Counted from the first letter of the stretch, positions 6,234 through 14,373 are shown. The stretch: 21,347 nt of DNA from CAYGHG01 sp964349515 (GCA_964349515.1 CAYGHG010000038.1:1-21347), one strand, 5' to 3'. Notes: generated by a model from the sequence alone, not told the origin. Numbers and translations: made by a program.

Positions 6234-8500
6234 TTATCTCAAAATTACAATCTTTTTTGTAACTGTCTCGTTTTCAAAAATAACCTTCATTACATAAACG
6301 CCTGACGGCAGGTTTCTGCCGTTATAATCAAGTGCTTTTAACATGACATTATTGACTCCCGCAACAGCCATTATCCCAACTCTGTAAACCGCCACCCCGG
6401 AAGCGTCATAAACCAGTATCTCAGCCATCGCGTCGCGCGGCACGGCAAACCTGACAGTGGTCTCATCACGGAATGGATTCGGGAAGTTATAGCAGTTTTC
6501 GGCGTCAAAATCATAACGCACTTCCCTGGTTTCCCAAGAGGCGCCCGACACCACGCCTTTGCCTTTATTCCCGCTGATTAACAGTTCTATTTCTTCGCCT
6601 GCACGCTCAATTCTCTCCAGCCACTTTTCCGCCTTTTCTCTGACGCGCCCTTCGTTGTTGAACTCAGCTGCACTGTCATACAAACAGCCCGCGCCGTCAG
6701 TTATAACTATTTCAATATTTTTTCCTTTAATCGCATACTCAAAAACGCCCTCTTCAGACTTTGTAATTTCCATTTTTATCCGCTTTTTCTTTTTCTCCCC
6801 GGCGTAAAGCAATTCCTCAAGCTCAAGAGCCCTGACAATAACAGCGGCCAATCCCGGATTTTTCTTAAGCTGGCCCCGGCCGTATTCCATCTTACCTATT
6901 TTTATTTTATAACTGATGCGGCAGCCGGCGCTTTCAGTAACAGTCTGCGTCGCAGTCAGCGCCGGTGAAATCAAAGGCTCCCTTGTTTCTGTCGGAATTA
7001 CCGCGTGTGTCTCAGCCGGTGNNNNNNNNNNNNNNNNNNNNNNNNNNNNNNNNNNNNNNNNNNNNNNNNNNNNNNNNNNNNNNNNNNNNNNNNNNNNNNN
7101 NNNNNNNNNNNNNNNNNNNNNTTTCTGTATAAGTTTCAGCCGGTGTTTCTGTATAAGTTTCAGCCGGTGTTTCTGTATAAGTTTCAGCCGGTGTTTCTGT
7201 GTAAGTTTCAGCCGGTGTTTCTGTATAAGTTTCAGTCGGTGTTTCTGTGTAAGTTTCAGTCGGTGTTTCTGTGTATGTTTCAGTCGGTGTTTNNNNNNNN
7301 NNNNNNNNNNNNNNNNNNNNNNNNNNNNNNNNNNNNNNNNNNNNNNNNNNNNNNNNNNNNNNNNNNNNNNNNNNNNNNNNNNNNNNNNNNNNCTGTGTAA
7401 GTTTCAGTCGGTGTTTCTGTGTAAGTTTCAGTCGGTGTTTCTGTGTAAGTTTCAGTCGGTGTTTCTGTGTATGTCTCAGTCGGTGTTTCTGTGTATGTCT
7501 CAGTCGGTGTTTCCGTGTAAGTTTCAGTCGGTGTTTCTGTGTAAGTTTCAGTCGGTGTCTGTGTGTTAACTTCTGTATCCGCAGGTGCAGGTATATTGGT
7601 TTCATGCGGGGTCGGAGTCATTTGAAATATTATGGTCGGCTGCGGCGTCACATCTGTTATGTGTGTAGGCGTCGGATTTATCTCATAAAGATAGCAGTTC
7701 CAGAAAACAACGTCATCAACCTTAAGCCTCAAAAAATTTTCCCCGGCTCCGGTGCCGCCTCCCATGTACGCGGTTTCATCCCCCCGTGTTTCCGTGCCAA
7801 GATCTATTTCCCGGTACCATATTTCGCTGCAAGAATAATTCTTGCCCAAAACACCGTCAGAATAATCATAGTCATATACATCAAGCATGATTTCACTGCC
7901 AGGTTCACTGCTGATTCCGGCTGCATTTTTCCATCCTATTTTTATGTTGTACCAGCCGTCGGAAGAAATATCAACAGCTTTCAGATCGGATACCCCTGTC
8001 AGCCGCGGGTACATGAATACAATCCGGAGGTTGGCGCTGTTACGCGGGTCTTTCTCTATGTACACTTCGGCTTTTTTCGGTTCACTTTCTCCCTGCCTGT
8101 AACCAAACTCCACGCGCCAGATGATATTTTTTGAATCACTGCTTTCCAAAACAGCCTTTTTGTCCACATAAACGTTCCACTCTATGGTAATGTCTTTGTG
8201 CCTGAAAAGACATGACCCAAATTCAATTGCGTTGTATGGGGTAAATCCGCTATAAGAGTATGACATATTTCCCTCAAACCCGTAAACGTAGCTCTCCGGC
8301 GGCTGAAAAGCAGTATTTTTGGCATCAAAATTACCAGAAAAAGCAGACGAATCATTGATATTTCCCTCAAATCTGTATTCAGCGATTGGAAAATCACAGG
8401 AAACCCCCGGCGATACACATTGAAGCGCTGTTACCTCATGGCTAAAAACAAGCAGTAAACCGGTCAAAAATGCCTTCAAAACTAACGTTTTTCCGGTCAT
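6234..8500 (-). CDS. Secreted lectin-like repeat protein with T9SS/FlgD-like C-terminal domain (split by assembly gaps)
   Basis: One gene, seen as three frame-shifted pieces because each gap is written as exactly 100 N, which is not a multiple of three. The N-terminal piece starts at the ATG at 8500, 6 nt after GGAGGTG, with a signal peptide (hydrophobic core KAFLTGLLLVFS). A ~270-residue concanavalin/LamG-like region follows (IAEYRFEGNINDSSAFSG, then KDITIEWNVYV). Next comes a Pro/Thr linker and at least 14 complete 24-bp units encoding TETYTETP or the TPAE variant. The final piece (6234 to about 7020) ends in a T9SS type A/FlgD-Ig-like domain: NFPNPFRDETTVRFAVP, ILVYDASG, LPSGVYVMKV and VTKKIVILR. 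Secretion to the cell surface, probably for carbohydrate or surface binding, is inferred. The ORF starting at 8557 begins inside the -10 box and is rejected. Confidence 0.82.
7022..7121. other. Assembly gap, 100 N
   Basis: A run of exactly 100 N inside the 24-bp repeat region. The round number is the usual placeholder for unknown length, and the coding frame changes across it, so the true length is probably different. Confidence 0.97.
7125..7292 (-). repeat. 24-bp coding tandem repeat, 7 copies (middle block)
   Basis: Seven complete 24-bp units. The four nearest the C-terminus carry GCC and read TPAE, the other three carry ACT-type codons and read TPTE. Minor variation is at tata/tgta and taag/tatg. 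Strong homogeneity explains the failed assembly on both sides. Confidence 0.95.
7293..7392. other. Assembly gap, 100 N
   Basis: The second run of exactly 100 N, again flanked on both sides by in-register 24-bp repeat units. Its real length, and so the repeat number, is unknown. Confidence 0.97.
7393..7560 (-). repeat. 24-bp coding tandem repeat, 7 copies (N-terminal block)
   Basis: Seven complete units based on CTGTGTAAGTTTCAGTCGGT plus GTTT (plus strand), all reading TETYTETP on the minus strand. Two adjacent units share the same tatg and tctc variants, consistent with recent unit duplication. Confidence 0.95.
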
Positions 8501-8552
8501 TTTCCTCACCTCCAATTCCTGCCTGCCAAGCCCTCTTCGTTCTCCCAACCCA

Positions 8553-8581
8553 AGCATAGTTAATTATAGTCTAATTGTCAA
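8553..8581 (-). promoter_or_regulatory. Promoter of the secreted repeat protein
   Basis: TTGACA (8576-8581) and TATGCT (8553-8558) are 17 bp apart on the minus strand. Upstream, TAAGTAAT occurs twice on the plus strand (8591-8598 and 8603-8610), 12 bp apart, a possible activator site. Confidence 0.75.
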
Positions 8582-8659
8582 GTTTATTTGTAAGTAATTT
8601 GATAAGTAATACGAAAACAAATAGTGTATTCGTTGAATTTTATGTTTATTTAAAAAAGT

Positions 8660-10189
8660 CTATTTTTTGATTTTTGTCTCGCCGCCGAATAGTTTCCAGT
8701 ATTCCTTTTTGAACCCGTCCTTGCCGCAGGCAAGAGCCGAAGTGACAGGCGAAACTATTTTAAGAATTGAGAGCATCTCAACGCTTACATTTTGTATGTC
8801 CCACTGCGCGTGCTTGTCCATCCTGAGGCGCGCGATGTGGTAAAGCTCCCTCAGGCTCACGTTTATGAGTATCCTGCGCTTGTGGGCGTTTGTCAGCACA
8901 TAGTCGGCGGCTTCCGGCGATTTTTTATCAAGTTTGGCATAAACTGCTTCGGTTTGTTCCATCACTTCGGAGAAAAGTTTTTCAAGGCCAGTCGCTTTTA
9001 TAGCCGGCGGGACAGTGTATCCGTGCGCCGGGTCATAGGACTGTTTCAGTATCGTCATCATCCTATGGCGTTTCATCTGGGCAAATGCGCTTGAGGAAAT
9101 TTTAAGTTCAAACACGAAATTTACAAATTCAAACTCGCGCGGCATCGCATCATACTCGGTCATTCCGCGGAAGATTTCTTTCATGAATTTAGTCTGCCCT
9201 TGTTTTCCTTTCATCTCTTTCGCAATCTCAACACACAGCCCGTAGGGCTTTCCGGAAACAGCATACAGCAAAGCCGCTATTACCCTGCTGTCGGGGTCAT
9301 CCGTATGGCACACGAGGTTAATGTCGCTGATATCGGCGTGTTCTTTTAATTTTGAATACTTCTTAAGCGCGTCTTTGGTGAGAGCGCCTATTTTTTCACG
9401 GCCGTTTTTCAGGAAACCGTCGGAGACATCCCATCCAAACTGTTTTTTAAACGCATCCGGGTCGGAGAGTATTATGAGCGAAGGCACCACTTCTTTTGCC
9501 TTTTTGTAAAGCAGGCTTCCCAGCTCGCGCACTTCTTCGAGCGGGTGGTATTTCAGTTTTCTGATTATGTATTCTAAGTTTCTTGAATTCGACGAAAAAC
9601 CGAGCTGGCACTCTGTCGCCATCGAGAGCATGTAGCGCGCGTCCTCTTTTGCCCAGCCTTCTATGGTGCTCTGGTCGCGTTTGGAGTCGCTTGACATTTC
9701 GGTGTGCATGGCCTTCTGGTACTCATGGAGTACCGGAAAAGCTTTTTTGTACGCATCCACCTGTTTTTTTACCGCTGATTTGAAAAGTTTTTTCTGTGCC
9801 GCATCAAACTCGCCGGGCACCACATAATCTCCGTCAAGCGTTATATAGCGCTGTGATTTCTCGGTGTATGAACACAGCCTCGCTTCCTCAAGCGCCTCCA
9901 CGGCATATCTCGAAAGCCCTGTAATATCAAAATTAAGGTATGCATGCTCCGCAACAGAGTGATGGCCCATCTTAAATACGATAGTTTCATTTGATTTTCT
10001 GGCCTTTTCAACCTCTTCCCTTGCGTCTTTCCTGAGTTCCCCGACATGCCTCGGGTCGCGGCTTATGCGCGCATAAGCTGCCGCTATTGTTTCCGGAGAA
10101 ACAGCCTCTTTTTTTATTTTTTTACCCTTTACAAGGGAATCTATTACATCTGCATCAATGTTGTATCCGGCAAGCTTTACATCCAGCAT
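8660..10189 (-). CDS. thyX: Tandem-domain FAD-dependent thymidylate synthase (ThyX family)
   Basis: ThyX makes dTMP from dUMP using FAD and methylene-tetrahydrofolate. At 509 residues this is about twice the usual ~220-250 and contains two ThyX-like domains. Domain 1 (~30-245) has GHHSVAEHA (75-83), SYTEKSQRY (107-115) and ARYMLSMATE (184-193). The family signature RHRxxSxxxxSxR reads E102-A103-R104...S107...S112-Q-R114 here, so RH is lost but SxR is kept. Domain 2 (~290-485) keeps R374-H375-R376 and S384 but has Asp386 for the last Arg, and ends with RELYHIARLRMDKHAQWDI, matching the classic RE..H...R....AQW.I motif. The halves therefore look complementary, possibly an internal pseudodimer. 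It has its own promoter and terminates near 8660. ThyX family is secure; activity is likely but unproven. Confidence 0.9.
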   Translation of the reverse strand: MLDVKLAGYNIDADVIDSLVKGKKIKKEAVSPETIAAAYARISRDPRHVGELRKDAREEVEKARKSNETIVFKMGHHSVAEHAYLNFDITGLSRYAVEALEEARLCSYTEKSQRYITLDGDYVVPGEFDAAQKKLFKSAVKKQVDAYKKAFPVLHEYQKAMHTEMSSDSKRDQSTIEGWAKEDARYMLSMATECQLGFSSNSRNLEYIIRKLKYHPLEEVRELGSLLYKKAKEVVPSLIILSDPDAFKKQFGWDVSDGFLKNGREKIGALTKDALKKYSKLKEHADISDINLVCHTDDPDSRVIAALLYAVSGKPYGLCVEIAKEMKGKQGQTKFMKEIFRGMTEYDAMPREFEFVNFVFELKISSSAFAQMKRHRMMTILKQSYDPAHGYTVPPAIKATGLEKLFSEVMEQTEAVYAKLDKKSPEAADYVLTNAHKRRILINVSLRELYHIARLRMDKHAQWDIQNVSVEMLSILKIVSPVTSALACGKDGFKKEYWKLFGGETKIKK

Positions 10190-10222
10190 CAGCCACCCCG
10201 CATTTTATTAAGTTTTCAAAAG

Positions 10223-10251
10223 ATTTTAGCCCAAATCATTAAGCCAGTCAA
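10223..10251 (-). promoter_or_regulatory. Promoter of thyX
   Basis: TTGACT (10246-10251) and TAAAAT (10223-10228) are 17 bp apart on the minus strand, giving a leader of about 30 nt before the ATG at 10189. Confidence 0.75.
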
Positions 10252-10275
10252 TGCCATAGTTTCGTACAAACACCA

Positions 10276-10314
10276 TAAAAAAGGAGGTTTTTCAGGTTTA
10301 GAGCAGGACCTCCT
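10276..10314 (-). terminator. Intrinsic terminator overlapping the end of the synthase-like gene
   Basis: Minus-strand AGGAGGT (10308-10314, within the last codons) can pair with ACCTCCT (10282-10288) followed by TTTTT. The loop is about 19 nt. An alternative inner AGGT/ACCT pairing exists. It separates the synthase-like gene from thyX. Confidence 0.65.
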
Positions 10315-11803
10315 CGCCGAGATAATCGGTGTTATAATTTCGCCACAGTTCAATTATTCCGTGTGTTAAAAAATCTGAGGGGTTGTAGTCGTCTGTTAAT
10401 ATTATGCCCTCGGAAGTGTCAATATCTATGGAGTCCCTCAGCACGCTCTTTTCAAGAGGCTTTTTGGATGCAAAAATCAGAAAATTTGTAAGTTCAGTGT
10501 CAGGGGCCCTCACTACGACATGGGGAAAAACCGATGATATTGTTTTTATCACGGAAACCACCAGTTTGTCGTAAAGTTTAACCCCGCCGGCGGAGTTAAA
10601 TATCCTGCCAACTACATTTATCGCAAGTACGCCGTTTTCATTTATTTTCGCCGCTGTTTCCGTAAAAGATTCCTTTGACAGCAAAAAGGGATACACGGAA
10701 TAACCGTTAAAAGTATCAAGGAAGATTATGTCATATTTTTCACGAGTATTTTTTATGAAGTTCCTGCCGTCCCCTACCGCATACTTGCCGTTGAAACCGA
10801 AAAAGTCCGAAGCGGCCTTTACTATATAAGGGTCCACGTCAACGTTAAATACTTCTATGCCCTGCCGCCTCAGCATAGAATCCGCAGCTCCTCCGCCCAA
10901 TCCCACGACAAGAGCGGATTTAGCTTCAGGCACAAGTTTTACAGAATCCATAAAATAATAAATGTATTCCGGTGCGAAAGCCCCGTCTCGCAGGTCGGAG
11001 AACATCTGCACCGCGCCGTCCATCATCATGTACCTGTATCTTGTTTTATGGTCAAAAACCCTCAGCCTGCCGTAGTGAGTCTGCTGTTCGTACATCAGTA
11101 TGTTGTTTCTGCTTCTTAAGATCTCAGGGGAAGGCACGGGCAGAAGTTCCCAGGCAAAAACAAAAATAAGCACAGATGCCCCCGCCGCAATCCTTCCCTT
11201 GCCCTTCAAAACAGCCATAAGGCCTGAAATCACCATCAGAAAACCGCATGCGTAAAAAATTGCCGTAAGACCCAGCAAAGGCAGCAGAAAGAACCCGGCC
11301 AAAATCGCCCCGGAACAGCTGCCTATAGTGGAAATGGCATAAACCCTTCCGGCAGTCACACCAATGGTGTTAGAAGCCGCGCTTAAACGTATGGCATAGG
11401 GCGATACCATGCCCATAATCCCAAGGGGCAGTGAAAAAAGCAAAAAAGAAGCAGCCAGGGCGCCAAATCTCGGCCCCAACGGGTTTGTTATTTTCAGTAT
11501 CGGAGAAGCTATATTTGGTATTACAAACAGCATGAGCCCCGAGAGGGCCATTATCAGCGCCATCACTCTGTGGTCGGGCCTTTTTTCGCTCAGCATCCCT
11601 CCCGCAAAATATCCGGCACTCAGGGAAAGCAGCGCCACGCTTATTTGGGAAGCCCAGACATAAATAGTGGTCCCGTAATAAGGTGCAACAACCCGGGTGC
11701 CTATAATCTCAACAGCCAGCACCACAAGCCCGGTCACGAAAGCCGCGTAATAGATGTACAAAGAAGTAAGAAAATTCTTTCCGGCTGCTTTATCATTTCC
11801 CAT
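10298..11803 (-). CDS. Membrane-anchored spermidine-synthase-like protein
   Basis: A 501-residue fusion of a membrane half and a soluble class I methyltransferase-fold half. Residues ~15-225 hold about seven hydrophobic segments (near 18-40, 48-70, 80-100, 113-138, 152-175, 176-198 and 207-222). Residues ~240-490 match the spermidine synthase superfamily: VVGLGGGAADS (299-309, nucleotide/aminopropyl-donor loop), FNVDVDP (319-325), VGDGRNFI (343-350), LDTFNG (362-367) and the C-terminal LTDDYNP seen in such fusions. True spermidine synthases transfer aminopropyl from decarboxylated SAM; fused membrane forms are often of unknown substrate. No SAM decarboxylase or arginine/ornithine decarboxylase is nearby. 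The ATG at 11803 follows GGAGG by four bases. Family secure, specific reaction uncertain. Confidence 0.85.
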   Translation of the reverse strand: MGNDKAAGKNFLTSLYIYYAAFVTGLVVLAVEIIGTRVVAPYYGTTIYVWASQISVALLSLSAGYFAGGMLSEKRPDHRVMALIMALSGLMLFVIPNIASPILKITNPLGPRFGALAASFLLFSLPLGIMGMVSPYAIRLSAASNTIGVTAGRVYAISTIGSCSGAILAGFFLLPLLGLTAIFYACGFLMVISGLMAVLKGKGRIAAGASVLIFVFAWELLPVPSPEILRSRNNILMYEQQTHYGRLRVFDHKTRYRYMMMDGAVQMFSDLRDGAFAPEYIYYFMDSVKLVPEAKSALVVGLGGGAADSMLRRQGIEVFNVDVDPYIVKAASDFFGFNGKYAVGDGRNFIKNTREKYDIIFLDTFNGYSVYPFLLSKESFTETAAKINENGVLAINVVGRIFNSAGGVKLYDKLVVSVIKTISSVFPHVVVRAPDTELTNFLIFASKKPLEKSVLRDSIDIDTSEGIILTDDYNPSDFLTHGIIELWRNYNTDYLGEEVLL

Positions 11804-11821
11804 AATGCCTCCATGTTTTAG

Positions 11822-11841
11822 AATGATAATATAATATCATT
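11822..11841. repeat. AT-rich inverted repeat upstream of the synthase-like gene
   Basis: AATGATA (11822-11828) and TATCATT (11835-11841) form 7-bp arms around ATATAA, about 20 bp ahead of the ATG at 11803. It could be an operator covering the promoter. No clear -35 box was found. Confidence 0.45.
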
Positions 11842-11945
11842 TTAAGGCCTTTTTTTCCTTAACTTTTAAGTGACAGTATCCCCTCTATCCGCCCCCCCAA
11901 CTCCTTCTGCAGCGGTCTGCCATCCTTCCCAAGCCTCCAACCCAC

Positions 11946-11974
11946 TTGTCCTAATTGCTTACTTGCTGTATAAT
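11946..11974 (+). promoter_or_regulatory. Promoter of the plus-strand orphan gene
   Basis: TTGTCC (11946-11951) and TATAAT (11969-11974) are 17 bp apart on the plus strand. A transcript starting near 11981 would have a very short leader containing only the ribosome site. Confidence 0.8.
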
Positions 11975-11997
11975 GGTAAAAAATCAGGAGGTGATAT

Positions 11998-12276
11998 ATG
12001 GAAAAATCCCATGATAACGAAAAACCTGCCTTAACAGCCGAAGGAATAGAGGAAAAACTGGAGTTGTTCTCTGATTTGCTCATAATCAGGGCAAAAAGCA
12101 CCGGCAGCGTGGTAATGAAAATAGACACGAAAGCAGTAACCGAATCGTCTATAACCGCATCCTCGCAGTTCAACGACGGGCGCTTTTCCCTCAAGTTCTC
12201 CGGAAGCAATTACTTCATGTCATTCAAAGCCGCAAATACCGGGGATTTTGAAAAAATAAAGGAAAAACTGGGATAA
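11998..12276 (+). CDS. Small hypothetical protein, plus-strand orphan
   Basis: A 92-residue protein I do not recognise. It is the only convincing plus-strand gene. Support comes from a near-perfect ribosome site, AGGAGGTGATAT, directly before the ATG, and a TATAAT promoter with 17-bp spacing just upstream. The N-terminus is acidic and hydrophilic (to about residue 18), followed by a predicted helix (GIEEKLELFSDLLIIRA). Residues ~36-80 look like alternating beta strands (GSVVMKIDTKAV, FNDGRFSLKFSG, YFMSFKAAN), and the end is a short charged helix (DFEKIKEKLG). There is no signal peptide or membrane segment, so a cytoplasmic protein is expected. It faces the RluA-like gene tail to tail. Confidence 0.8.
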   Translation: MEKSHDNEKPALTAEGIEEKLELFSDLLIIRAKSTGSVVMKIDTKAVTESSITASSQFNDGRFSLKFSGSNYFMSFKAANTGDFEKIKEKLG

Positions 12277-12288
12277 CACCAGCCGAAA

Positions 12289-12359
12289 ACTGAAAGTTTA
12301 AAGTTACAGGAACCAACTGTTGATTTTCTTGCTGACTTTCAGTATTAAACTTTCAAGTT
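12289..12359. repeat. Inverted repeat between convergent genes
   Basis: AACTGAAAGTTTAA (12288-12302 area) pairs imperfectly with TTAAACTTTCAAGTT (12345-12359), and alternatively with ACTTTCAGT (about 12334-12343). It spans the junction of the convergent orphan and pseudouridine synthase genes. There is no U-tract, so terminator function is doubtful. Confidence 0.45.
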
Positions 12360-13183
12360 GTCTTTAATCCCAATTTTTTTATAAACTCCGCCATATCCGG
12401 AGCAATCTCCGCCCTTATTACCGCCTGTTTGCCGGTAAAGGGGCAGGTAAACGAGAGTTCATAGGCGTGCAGCAGGTGCCTGACGACCTCTTTCAATGCC
12501 GGCACTGTAAGGACCTCGGGGCCGTATTCCTTGTCCCCTGCAACCGGATGGTGCTGGGAAGCCAAGTGTATTCTTATCTGATGTTTTCTGCCTGTTTCTA
12601 TCCTTACTCTGAAGAGAGTAAAACCGTTTCCTCTCGCCGTTCTTTTCACGTAACTCACCGCGCTCTTGCCGTCAACAGGGGCTTTCAGCGTGATTTCCTT
12701 AAACAGCGCCTCTTTCAGGCAGACCGCGTAATAAATCTTTGTCACGCCCTTTTCCTCCCAAAGTTTCTTGTATTTTTCAAAGACATCAGGGGTTTTCGCA
12801 AACAACACCACGCCTGTGGTTTCCTTGTCCAGCCTGTGTATGGCCTTAATCCGGTTGTTTCCCATATTCTTCTTCAGGATTTCTTCCAGAGAACCTGCGC
12901 CTCCGTCAGCGGTAATGCCTGCGGGTTTATCGGCCGCAATTATGTATTTGTCTTCGTAAACAACCTTTGCCCGCTCTGTCTTCACCCGGCCTGAAACGGC
13001 CGCAGTCTCCGGTATTTCCACCCTGTCACCGGGTTTTAAAACGTGGGAGGCTATCCATACCCTTTTTGAGTTAACAAGCACATTCCTTCCGTCTATCACT
13101 TTTTTTGCCGTACCTTTGGAAATTCCCGCGTTTAATGCCACAAAACTTTTTAAATCCGTCTCTTTACTGCATTTAAAATTCAC
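12353..13183 (-). CDS. RluA-family pseudouridine synthase with S4 domain
   Basis: A 276-residue RNA-modifying enzyme that converts uridine to pseudouridine, probably in 23S rRNA. Residues ~10-58 form an S4 RNA-binding domain (SKGTAKKVIDGRNVLVNSKR, PGDRVEI). The catalytic domain follows, with DKPAGITADGG, the RluA motif HRLDKETTG (116-124, catalytic Asp119), KIYYAVC, and ETGRKHQIRIHLAS (196-209), then GDKEYG (216-221). All family landmarks are present. The predicted start is GTG at 13183, overlapping the last 11 bp of the upstream patatin-like gene, so translation is probably coupled. The target uridine cannot be assigned by eye among RluA, RluC and RluD types. Confidence 0.92.
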   Translation of the reverse strand: MNFKCSKETDLKSFVALNAGISKGTAKKVIDGRNVLVNSKRVWIASHVLKPGDRVEIPETAAVSGRVKTERAKVVYEDKYIIAADKPAGITADGGAGSLEEILKKNMGNNRIKAIHRLDKETTGVVLFAKTPDVFEKYKKLWEEKGVTKIYYAVCLKEALFKEITLKAPVDGKSAVSYVKRTARGNGFTLFRVRIETGRKHQIRIHLASQHHPVAGDKEYGPEVLTVPALKEVVRHLLHAYELSFTCPFTGKQAVIRAEIAPDMAEFIKKLGLKTT

Positions 13184-14201
13184 AATTCCCCGCCTTATCC
13201 ATTATTTTGTAACATGCCTTGATAACTCTGTTATTTTTAATGCTTTCAGCATCCTTGCCTCCAAGCTCTTTCATCAGGTTCATAGTCCTCTGAGCGGTAT
13301 TATCAATCGCGAACTGCATAAAATCAACATTTCTATACGGCCCGTCAGCACCCCTGTCCGGGCATATTCTGACGTAATTTTTATTTCTTTTCAGCATCTC
13401 TTCGGCCATATATCCGCTTGAATCAGCCTGCGCCGCCATCATCAGTTTCAACAGGCCGGTGTTCCATCCAAGCAGCGAATTCCAGCCGCTGTCCCTGTGG
13501 AATTCGTCGGTTATTGCCGAAACCGAAACAATGAGGTATTTTTTAAACTTTTTCCGCGGCCCGACAAAATACTTTTCCGCTTCTGCGATTGCCGCTATCA
13601 CAGGATTTTCCGCCCATACACCGCCGTCCACGCAGCGCGACTCTGCCTTGCCGGTAAATACCGCTTTTTCCGCCGGAAAAAAAGTGGGGGCAGAACATGA
13701 AGCAAGAACAGCCTTTGAGATTTCATTGCCCCTGTGTTTTTCTGCTTTTTTGGTGTGAGGAGTCTTAAACACCACAGTTTTTCCTGTCCCAATGTCAAAA
13801 GAGGTCACGCATAGCTTTTTTACCGCGTCTTCAAAAAAACTGCCGCCGTATAACTCTTTTAAATGTTTTTTAAGGGCTGTATTTGAATACTTGGAACCGA
13901 TTACCGCCTGCTTTATGACCCTTAAAACTTCTGTTAAAGACCCTTTTTTATTATTGCTGAAAATACCCGGCCCTTTTTGCTCAAAGAACCCCCTCATTTC
14001 GCGCGCGCTTATCCCAAGGCTCAAAGCAGCGGCTGTTATACTGCCGGCAGATGTCCCGACAATAAGGTCAAAACGCTCATGGGTTTTGCATCCGAAAATC
14101 TCTTCAAGACGCGCCAGCACTGCTGCGGAGTACATTCCCTTTATCCCGCCGCCGTCTATGGTCAGTATTCGCAGCGCTTTACCTTTGTTCGTTGCCGCCA
14201 T
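13173..14201 (-). CDS. Patatin-like phospholipase
   Basis: A 342-residue patatin-family lipid acyl hydrolase using a Ser-Asp dyad. The oxyanion-hole loop is DGGGIKG (16-22), the nucleophile elbow is GTSAG (49-53, Ser51), and the catalytic Asp192 is in DGGVWAENP (192-200). All catalytic parts are intact, and there is no signal peptide or membrane segment. The N-terminal motif resembles patatins used as effectors in anti-phage CBASS systems (CapV-like), but no cyclic-nucleotide synthase or other defence gene is adjacent; its partner here is a pseudouridine synthase gene it overlaps by 11 bp. The ATG at 14201 follows AGGGGGATAC. A general housekeeping lipase is the default reading. Confidence 0.9.
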   Translation of the reverse strand: MAATNKGKALRILTIDGGGIKGMYSAAVLARLEEIFGCKTHERFDLIVGTSAGSITAAALSLGISAREMRGFFEQKGPGIFSNNKKGSLTEVLRVIKQAVIGSKYSNTALKKHLKELYGGSFFEDAVKKLCVTSFDIGTGKTVVFKTPHTKKAEKHRGNEISKAVLASCSAPTFFPAEKAVFTGKAESRCVDGGVWAENPVIAAIAEAEKYFVGPRKKFKKYLIVSVSAITDEFHRDSGWNSLLGWNTGLLKLMMAAQADSSGYMAEEMLKRNKNYVRICPDRGADGPYRNVDFMQFAIDNTAQRTMNLMKELGGKDAESIKNNRVIKACYKIMDKAGNCEF

Positions 14202-14373
14202 GTATCCCCCTGTGGCTTTAATTTATACAACAACTAAAAGCCCCTGTATTAAGACAAGTTCGCCGTGTTATCGGCCTTACAGGGTAAGCCATCGTGCTTT
14301 TCCGCCGCTTCCAAAGAACCAAAACAAATTAATCCCCTGTCAGCTTTCCCGTACAAAGGGCGGGGTAAATCAA
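14202..14373. other. Leader region of the patatin-like gene
   Basis: No gene was found. A GGCTTT/AAAGCC stem (14214-14219 with 14237-14242) lies just ahead of the patatin ribosome site, and short GC-rich stem candidates (for example CCG...CGG near 14270) lie upstream. No well-spaced promoter or known riboswitch class was recognised. Confidence 0.35.

Noticed and set aside
7125..7560. CRISPR-like array
   Set aside because: The 24-bp units are contiguous without spacers and encode a regular peptide repeat.
6916..7605. Plus-strand frames and the alternative minus-strand frame in the 24-bp repeat
   Set aside because: They are periodic by-products of the coding repeat. Only the Thr/Glu/Pro frame continues into recognisable domains on both sides.
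11859..12209. Minus-strand 116-residue frame whose last ~30 residues (GQVGWRLGKDGRPLQKELGG and on) look protein-like
   Set aside because: Most of it is antisense to the plus-strand orphan gene. The tail overlaps that gene's promoter and matches no family I recognise. It could be a fragment of a lost gene but cannot be supported.
13173..14201. Patatin as a CBASS anti-phage effector
   Set aside because: No CD-NTase or ancillary CBASS gene adjoins it. The partner gene is an rRNA-type pseudouridine synthase.
14202..14373. Possible riboswitch ahead of the patatin gene (AGCACGA segment reminiscent of c-di-GMP-I aptamers)
   Set aside because: The other conserved aptamer segments, such as the GGACGCAAAGCC-type block, are absent and the paired elements do not fit.
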